The notes under the pieces were generated by a model. It was not told the origin of the DNA. It saw nothing but the letters and a program-made list of their open reading frames with translations, and searched no databases. From Aplectana chamaeleonis (taxonomy: Eukaryota > Nematoda > Chromadorea > Rhabditida > Cosmocercidae), in the NCBI GenBank assembly GCA_029168955.1, contig JAPDOI010000185.1, forward strand, positions 838,001 to 902,000: a DNA stretch of 64,000 nt. Reading direction: 5' to 3'. Each line of letters begins with the position of its first letter. The stretch's first letter is position 1. Of the stretch, positions 57,401-64,000 are shown piece after piece. A program made the translations under genes and the position numbers.

Positions 57401-60026
57401 CACTCGCATTCGGATCCCGCTCACATTCTATGGCGTCCGGCGCACTCTACCTTTGGTCCCACACACTTTTACGGCGTCCGGCGCACTTTACCTTGGGTCC
57501 CGCACACTTTCTACGGCGTCCTGAGCTTTCCCATTTGGGTTCCGCAAATTTTCTACGGCGTCCGGCACACTCTACCTTAGGTCCCGCACACTTTCTACGG
57601 CGTCCTGCGCACTCGCATTCGGGCCCCGCCCACTTTCTACGGCGTCCGGCGCACTCTACCTTAGGTCCCATACACTTTCTACGGCGTCCGGCGGGCTCCC
57701 CCTTGGGTCCCGCACACTTTCTACGGCATACAGAGCACTCCCATTTGGGTCCCGGAAATTTTCTACGGCGTCCTGCGCACTCTACCCTGGGTCCCGCACA
57801 CTTTCTACTGCGTCCTGCGCACTCTACCTTGGGTCCCGCACACTTTCTACGGCGTCCTGAGCTTTCCCATTTGGGTCCCGCAAATTTTCTACGGCGTCCG
57901 GCGCACTCTACCTTGGGTCCCGCACACTTTCTACGGCGTCCTGCGCACTCTACCTTGGGTCCCGCACACTTTCTACGGCATCCGGCGCACTCAACATTTG
58001 GTCCCGCACACTTTCTACGGCGTCCTGCGCACTCTACCTTGGATCCCGCACACTTTATACGGCGTCCTGCGCACTCTACCTTGGGTCCCGCACACTTTCT
58101 ACGGCGTCCTGAGCTTTCCCATTTGGGTCCCGCAAATTTTCTACGGCGTCCGGCGCACTCTACCTTGGGTCCCGCACACTTTCTACGGCGTCCTGCGCAC
58201 TCTACCTTGGGTCCCGCACACTTTCTACGGCGTCCGGCGCACTCTACCTTGGGTCCCGCACACTTTCCTCGGCATCCGGCGCACTCAACATTGGGTCCCG
58301 CACACTTTCTACGGTGTCCTGCGCACTCGCATTCGGGTCCCACACACTTTCTACGGCGTCCGGCGGGCTCCCCCTTGGGTCCCGCACACTTTCTACGGCG
58401 TCCTGAGCTTTCCCATTTGGGTCCCGCAAATTTTCTACGGCGTCCGGCGCACTCTACCTTGGGTCCCGCACACTTTCTACGGCGTCCTGCGCACTCTACC
58501 TTGGGTCCCGCACACTTTCTACGGCGTCCGGCGCACTCTACCTTGGGTCCCGCACACTTTCCTCGGCGTCCGGCGCACTTTACCTTCGGTCCCGCACACT
58601 TTCTACGGCGTCCTGAGCTTTCCCATTTGGGTCCCGCAAATTTTCTACGGCGTCCGGCGCACTCTACCTTGGATCCCGCACACTTTCTACGGCGTCCTGC
58701 GCACTCTACCTTGGGTCCCGCACACTTTCTACGGCGTCCGGCGCACTCTACCTTGGGTCCCGCACACTGTCTACGGCGTCCTGCGCACTCAACCTTGGGT
58801 CCCGCACACTTTCTACGGCGTCCGGCGCACTCTACCTTAGGTCCCGCACACTTTCTACGGCGTCCTGCGCACTCGCATTCGGGCCCCGCCCACTTTCTAC
58901 GGCGTCCGGCGCACTCTACCTTAGGTCCCACACACTTTCTATGGCGTCCGGCGGGCTCCCCCTTGGGTCCCGCACACTTTCTACGGCATACAGAGCACTC
59001 CCATTTGGGTCCCGCCCATTTTCTCCGGCGTCTGGCTCATTTACATTCGGGTCCCACACACTTTCTACGGCGTCCGGCGCACTCTACCTTGGGTCCCGCA
59101 CACTTTCTACTGCGCCTGGCGCACTCTACCTTGGGTCCCGCACACTTTCTACGGCGTCCTGCGCACCCTACCGTGGGTCCCGCACACTTTCTACGGCGTC
59201 CTGCGCACTCGCATTCGGATCCCGCTCACATTCTATGGCGTCCGGCGCACTCTACCTTTGGTCCCACACACTTTTACGGCGTCCGGCGCACTCTACCTTG
59301 GGTCCCGCACACTTTCTACTGCGTCCGGCGCACTCTACCTTGGGTCCCGCACACTTTCTACGGCGTCCGGCACACTCTACCTTAGGTCCCGCACACTTTC
59401 TACGGCGTCCTGCGCACTCGCATTCGGATCCCGCTCACATTCTATGGCGTCCGGCGCACTCTACCTTTGGTCCCACACACTTTCTACGGCGTCCGGCGCA
59501 CTCTACCTTGGGTCCCGCACACTTTCTACTGCGTCCGGCGCACTCTACCTTGGGTCCCGCACACTTTCTACGGCGTCCGGCACACTCTACCTTAGGTCCC
59601 GCACACTTTCTACGGCGTCCTGCGCACTCGCATTCGGATCCCGCTCACATTCTATGGCGTCCGGCGCACTCTACCTTTGGTCCCACACACTTTTACGGCG
59701 TCCGGCGCACTTTACCTTGGGTCCCGCACACTTTCTACGGCGTCCTGAGCTTTCCCATTTGGGTTCCGCAAATTTTCTACGGCGTCCGGCGCACTCTACC
59801 TTGGGTCCCGCACACTTTCTACGGCGTCCTGCGCACTCTACCTTGGGTCCCGCACACTTTCTACGGCATCCGGCGCACTCAACATTGGGTCCCGCACACT
59901 TTCTACGGTGTCCTGCGCACTCGCATTCGGGTCCCACACACTTTCTACGGCGTCCGGCGGGCTCCCCCTTGGGTCCCGCACACTTTCCTCGGCATACAGA
60001 GAGTTACGGCGTCCGGCGCACTCTTC
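27430..60026. repeat. Satellite B, 42-bp unit array (about 32.6 kb)
   Basis: About 776 head-to-tail units of 42 bp, all in one orientation (example unit 30172-30213), with about five CpG per unit. The CACTTTCTACGGCGTCC part is nearly constant. The rest exists as subtypes: GCGCACTCTACCTTGG, GCGCACTCGCATTCGG, GAGCTTTCCCATTTGG and CGGGCTCCCCCTTGG. Units with CCGG and CCTG after GGCGT often alternate. A marker unit with CATACAGAGCACTCCC occurs at 27803, 30066, 34383, 38808 and then eight times from 51973 to 58987, with a truncated copy at 59993. It is absent between about 39 and 51.9 kb. The three plus frames and one minus frame of the consensus lack stops, giving spurious frames of up to 1,483 codons that one-base indels break or switch. 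Confidence 0.97.
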
Positions 60027-60072
60027 GCGGGGGTTTTGGGGGGTGCGGGGGGGAGGGTGCGGGGGAGGGTAC
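60027..60072 (+). other. G-rich tract with quadruplex potential
   Basis: Immediately after the last satellite unit come G-runs of 5, 6, 7, 3, 5 and 3 separated by 1-4 bases. This exceeds the usual four-run pattern for an intramolecular G-quadruplex on the plus strand. Confidence 0.75.
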
Positions 60073-60139
60073 ACCGAGTGATTTTTGCATCCCATTTCCA
60101 ATGCATTCTGTGTGTATCGACCGGGCTGGAGACGTCGGC

Positions 60140-60590
60140 TCATCCAACTATGACCGCGGCCTTAGAGAAACTGCTAAATGGATATGACGCCGGATTTCTA
60201 AGTGCCCTGCGGTGTTCATCCATCCGTTTGTGCAAGTGCCTCATAGTTTCTCCGACGTACTTCTCCCCGCACTCTCGACATTCCACAGGATGAACTGTTC
60301 CCTTCAGTTGACATATCTGTCTGCTGGTGCAATACTCACACCCTGATCGGCCACATCTTTCCTCATGAGGCCTGGACGCTTGAGATTTGGTGGTGGTCTG
60401 AATACAAGCTTTATCGGGAGCGATGAATTTTTCACAACCGTATTCACTTCTCTAGCTACATTTTCATTCAAATATGGCATTACTAAAGCAATGCCGTCTG
60501 GAGTAGCATGTGGCTTCCACGTTTGCGGATGTATCGTTGTGTATCCATTATCGCTAAGGATGTTTTCGATCGTCAAGTCAACGTTTTCAC
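60140..60590 (-). pseudogene. PLE C-terminal remnant with GIY-YIG domain
   Basis: One minus frame holds ENILSDNGYTTIHP and DGIALVMPYLNENVAREV followed by LPIKLVFRPPPNLK, the linker region of a PLE protein. After a frameshift near 60370, another frame continues CGRSGCEYC, then TVHPVECRECGEKYVGET and MRHLHKRMDEHRRAL, ending at a stop at 60140-60142. The YVGET and R..EH residues match the GIY-YIG core; the GIY strand has decayed to TVHPVEC. The reverse-transcriptase domain is missing. It is a different PLE family from the one at 20.5 kb. Confidence 0.75.
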
Positions 60591-60709
60591 ATGGCTGACT
60601 GCAAATCTTGAGATCCGTATATTGACCTGACCTGGACCTGACTTTTGGGAAAACATCCTTAGCGATAATGGATACACAACGATACATCCGCAAACGTGGA
60701 AGCCACATG
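60507..60709. repeat. Perfect 60-bp inverted duplication
   Basis: Arms 60507-60566 and 60650-60709 are exact reverse complements, separated by 83 bp. The left arm is PLE coding sequence in sense on the minus strand, so the right arm is an inverted copy. Perfect identity suggests a recent origin. Confidence 0.9.
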
Positions 60710-60710
60710 C

Positions 60711-61818
60711 TCGCCAACCTCCAAAGAGGAACGAAAAGTCTTATTAGGATCCACGCCAATGTTAGTTTTTCTCTTGAAAATTTGATTGAGAGGGTCCAAT
60801 TTCTCTGTTTCGCTTAGATTAGAGCTGAAATAAGGAAAATCGGGCCTCATCATCAAGTTTCGAAAGAAGGCATACCGCCGTTCAATGGCAGCATACACGC
60901 TCACAAACGTGGTCGAGGTAACAGCATAAATAGGACCGCACGGCCCCTACCATGTCGTCAAATACGTTTGAAGCGCCAAAAACCATCCACGATGGCAATA
61001 TCCTCTGGTTCCGAGCCGGATTTACTCTGTTCTCTCGCGCGCTTGTGCGGAGCGAAGGTAGAGACAGCGGGAAATTGTGGGGAGAAGGAGACGCAGCGTA
61101 CGCACGCAGACGCACGCGACGAACGGAAATAAATCACACTCGGAAACAGGATATACTTGGCAATTTTGAGCAATCTTGCCTTCCACGCCAGTGTTTTCCC
61201 ACCCATTCGAGTACGAGAATGAGAAAAGAAACTTGAGAAAACATGTGATAAGTTAGAGTGATAGCATTACCAAATGGGAATGCACGAGAGAAACAACATT
61301 TAAAAAAGTCAGCCGAAGTAGAGCGGCATTCTCAAAAATGGACGAGAGTTAATTGGTATGCAGACATGTTACATTCAAGCAAATCAAGCTATTTCTCTCG
61401 TGCGCTCCCATGAGTTAGTGCTATCACTCTATCTTATCACATGTTTTGTCATGTTTCATTTCTAATTCTCGTACTCGAATAGGTGGGAAATACAGACTTG
61501 GAAGGCAACATTGCTCAAACATTGTCACATATTGTCATCCTGGATGGTTTTTGACGCTTCATAGGTCGTAGAGGACATGGTAGGAGCCGTGCGGTCTTAT
61601 TTATGCTGTTATCTCGACCACGTTTGTGAGCGTGTATGCTGCCATTGAACGGCGGTATGCCTTCTTTCGAAACTTGATGATGAGGCCCGATTTTCCTTAT
61701 TTCAGCTCTAATCTAAGCGAAACAGAGAAATTGGACCCTCTCAATCAAATTTTCTAGAGAAAAACTAACATTGGCGTGGATCCTAATAAGACTTTTCGTT
61801 CCTCTTTGGAGGTTGGCG
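60711..61818. repeat. Fold-back structure of 1.1 kb
   Basis: The outer arms 60711-60995 and 61539-61818 are nearly identical inverted copies. Inner parts (about 61125-61290 and 61395-61530) match with more differences. Left-arm sequence around 60996-61125 has no partner. The centre is near 61340. No transposase and no target duplication were recognised. Confidence 0.8.
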
Positions 61819-61819
61819 A

Positions 61820-61915
61820 TAACTCGGTGCACCTACGTAATAGCATATGACACCGAGTTTGCGCCAACCTTCGAGAGTAAACGCAAAGTCTCATTAGGAT
61901 CTATACCGACGTTAC
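61820..61915. repeat. Short hairpin and third diverged copy of the fold-back end
   Basis: AACTCGGTG (61820) and CACCGAGTT (61851) can pair. Then 61861-61915 repeats the first 55 bp of the fold-back arm (GCCAACCT..., CATTAGGATC...) in the same direction as 60711, with many substitutions. Confidence 0.55.
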
Positions 61916-62880
61916 ATTATTTTAATAATGATGTCCTTTTGCGGACAACACTCTACTGCTTTCAAATGAACTACTATAAGTTATACAAACCATTCCAAAT
62001 GAAATGTACTTTTCTAGAGCCAGTTTCGGACGTAGAGTCCAAATATGCCCTTTGCACCTGCCTAGAGTCACCCTGGAAAACGTTTTAGCAGTTTTTTTCT
62101 CCGATTTATGTACCTATTGTACCCTCGAAAAAGCGCATTAATTTTATGAAAATCGTGAAACAGACCTCATAACCGTGTTCAGGGCCCGAAACAGCCCCCC
62201 AAGGCAAAGTTTGGGTGAAAGCGCATTCTCCGAACTATGTGCAGACTGATGGCGTTCTTGACTTGTATGGATTTTGGTTCAGCATTCAATTATATCAATT
62301 ACGGGGTACAGAAAGTGTTGAAAAAAAATTTCTCCAGATTTGACTTACATTCAACCTGGGGGTGATTTGTGGTGCTGATCACGAATCTGAAGTTTACCTG
62401 TTGTTTTTCCTTAGTTCGACTAAATTTGTTCAAAGCTTCCCACCGGCAGAAAAATTTGACGGCAAAATCGACTTTCGACGATTTCTGGAATGTGACAAAA
62501 GATGTGGCTCAAATCGTTCTTTTGGGGTTTATTTCCCCCGAATGATCAGAGATTCCTGACAAACAACTGAAAATGACGCAAATGACACACATAAAGGGAT
62601 GGAAAAAATCAAAATCTGCCTACGAAGGCAGTTGCTGAAAGCTCCGTAAGCCACGGAAACCTTCGGGTCCATCACGGGGAACTCCGCGAGGTGCATCTCT
62701 CGGCATGCCACCAACACCCCTTCCACGGGAAGACGTTATTACAAAACGAATCACAGATCTCTTATAATTAAAAAAAAAGAATTACCATAGAAGTCTACAG
62801 CATCATCAAAAAATAAAACGAATTGCAAATCTCATATAACCGAAAATGAGAACTTGGACGGCACGATCTTCGTGATACAT
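61916..62880. other. Unassigned sequence
   Basis: No gene recognised. A weak direct repeat, AAACGAATYRCARATCTC, occurs at 62747 and 62817. Confidence 0.4.
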
Positions 62881-62899
62881 CGATTGATGGACGCCGCCA

Positions 62900-63165
62900 C
62901 CGCCCCTCCCGCGAATGTTCTGTAGAACAGCCCATCGACCTGCGCAGCCGTAGACATCCCGAATTGACGTCCTGTGGACAACAACTCGGTCTGCGTCGAT
63001 TCAAGGCACTCCGCGGGATTGCCGGTCGATGGGCTGTTTAACAGCCCGTCGCCCCCTGCTCAACAGCACACCGGGACGACCCCGCGTAGAGCTGCCTGTT
63101 CGCCAGCGGTGACTCGTTCTGGGCGGATCGACGTCCTGTAGACAACAGCGAACGTCTTAGTAGCT
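62900..63165. repeat. Dispersed CG-rich repeat related to 25240-25480
   Basis: Contains CGTCCTGTGGACAACA (62968) and CGTCCTGTAGACAACAGCGA (63132). The latter is the inverse of 25245-25268. A GATGGGCTGTT/AACAGCCCATCG palindromic pair occurs at 62927-63038. Confidence 0.45.
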
Positions 63166-63480
63166 GCACATCCCCGGATCGACTAGGCTGGGTAGCCCTG
63201 GCCACAAGCTCCTTTCAAAGTAATTACTTTGCGGGTCCATCACACTGCACTGCTCAAAAAAACGTCCATGCTCTGGATCTCTAGCATTGATTGGTGCGGA
63301 AACTTGAATCACAAGGGGAAGAATTAACAGAATTATCTCCGGCGAGGGATAAGCCAACGGCCTGATAGTGACTCCTTTACAGATTTCGAGTAGCTTCTGA
63401 AATATGGGATTTTTTCTCCTGTAAAGGCTAGTGAGATGCCAGATACATAGTAACTGGCAGATTTTGCGTGGAATAGAACG
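63166..63480. other. Unassigned sequence
   Basis: No supported feature. Confidence 0.4.
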
Positions 63481-63499
63481 GCTGCACAAATTATAGCAC

Positions 63500-63607
63500 A
63501 AAACAAATTTTGCCGTCTTGCCGTTTGACCTTTGCCGGTCATTTTTGGGGTTTACCGTTGCCTTCGCCGTTTGCCAAGATTTCAAAATCCTTTGCCACAC
63601 CCCTGCT
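63500..63607. mobile_element. hAT-like end, partial copy of TTGCCG-rich element
   Basis: Ends ...TTTGCCACACCCCTG, which read inward is CAGGGGTGTGGC, and carries the CATTTTTGGGGTTT block and TTGCCG motifs found at 14694-14800. No matching left terminus is seen. Confidence 0.55.
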
Positions 63608-63848
63608 CGTAATCCGGCTAAACCATACCCATAGGAGTAACAAAATGAAGAGAGTAACATGATAAATCTCAAGTGTGGCGCTAGAGGCCTGCAACTAATA
63701 GTATCTAAGTACGGATTTGCCCTATCATGTCATATACACTTATCAACCACTGACATTTAAAACTATTTTAACATACATCGCCCAGATATATACCTAACAA
63801 TGGTCGGAGGACCATATGCACCCTAGGAAGCCACGTGGGAAGGGTCGC

Positions 63849-64000
63849 TTTCAGCAGTTACTTGAATCGTATACGCAAATCATTGATGTAGATCAGATCT
63901 CGGATTTAGGTTTTATCATCACTAAGGATCTCAGTTTTGACAAGCATTGCGATATGATATCAAAAAAGGCCCATTTCGCTATGAACAAAATATTTAGAGA
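63849..64000 (+). pseudogene. Non-LTR retrotransposon reverse-transcriptase fragment
   Basis: The open plus frame at the window edge reads DLGFIITKDLSFDKHC followed by ISKKAHFAMNKIF. This is the pattern of the conserved segment after the catalytic domain in LINE reverse transcriptases (DLGV.V..DL.F..HC..I..KA......IFR). The catalytic domain upstream is absent in this frame, so it is a 5'-truncated or broken copy unless an intact part lies in another frame. It may continue past the window. Confidence 0.6.

Noticed and set aside
27430..60026. Very long open frames as genuine repetitive proteins
   Set aside because: Three plus frames and one minus frame are open over the same units, frames switch at one-base indels, and the repeat is conserved at DNA level rather than by codon position. 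It is satellite DNA.
15454..60026. The shared box as the CENP-B box
   Set aside because: The essential TTCG....A..CGGG pattern is not present. Only the general idea of a conserved box in satellites is comparable.
60659..60904. Minus-strand 81-codon open frame as a gene
   Set aside because: It lies across the inverted duplication and the fold-back arm, and has no recognisable domain.
14694..63607. One 49-kb hAT element spanning both satellites
   Set aside because: The two CAGGGGTGTG ends face each other, but the flanking octamers (TTTGTAAG versus CTCGTAAT) do not match. Internal blocks show that each is a separate partial copy of a short element.

Overview
The window looks like a gene-poor, repeat-dominated piece of an animal nuclear genome. 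There is no operon structure, ribosomal RNA or tRNA, and I could not support any intact host protein gene. Recognisable coding matter is all retroelement: a Penelope-like element (PLE) with a GIY-YIG endonuclease, a second PLE remnant, and one or two LINE reverse-transcriptase scraps. The PLE protein style, the many short DNA transposons and the AT-rich flanks suggest a nematode, perhaps a strongylid/hookworm. That assignment is inference from family resemblance; no host gene confirms it.

Layout. (1) 1-15.4 kb: AT-rich DNA packed with non-autonomous DNA transposons. Target duplications sort them into TTAA-flanked elements (667-1130, 2457-2982, 3092-4117, 6071-6469, 11834-12317), 8-bp-TSD hAT-like elements (3650-4110, 8250-11035, 9500-9713, 13592-13840) and TA-flanked elements (8376-10337, 13970-14203). 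Many are nested. (2) 15454-19604: satellite A, about 90 copies of a 42-bp unit centred on the palindrome TGACGTCA, split near its right end by a hAT-like MITE. (3) 19.9-23.4 kb: a fold-back repeat, then a 5'-truncated PLE bounded by inverted 3' ends that carry hammerhead-like cores. (4) 23.6-27.4 kb: a TA-flanked MITE with a long hairpin, a TTAA element inserted into its own sister copy, and GC-rich palindromes. (5) 27430-60026: satellite B, about 32.6 kb of a different, GC- and CpG-rich 42-bp unit (about 776 copies) in one orientation, with subtype blocks and in-phase higher-order repeats. (6) 60.0-64 kb: a G-rich tract, a decayed PLE with a perfect 60-bp inverted duplication, a 1.1-kb fold-back structure, and a LINE fragment running off the end.

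The most interesting signal is the relation between the two satellites. Both have a period of exactly 42 bp. They share a 19-bp box (15 of 19 identical, up to 16 of 19 with the common satellite A variant) in opposite orientations, while the rest of the unit is unrelated. In satellite B this box stays nearly constant across unit subtypes whose other half varies strongly. That pattern fits a protein-binding box kept in otherwise diverging satellites, but binding is untested. The very long open frames across both arrays (up to 1,483 codons) follow from 42 being divisible by 3 and are not credible genes.
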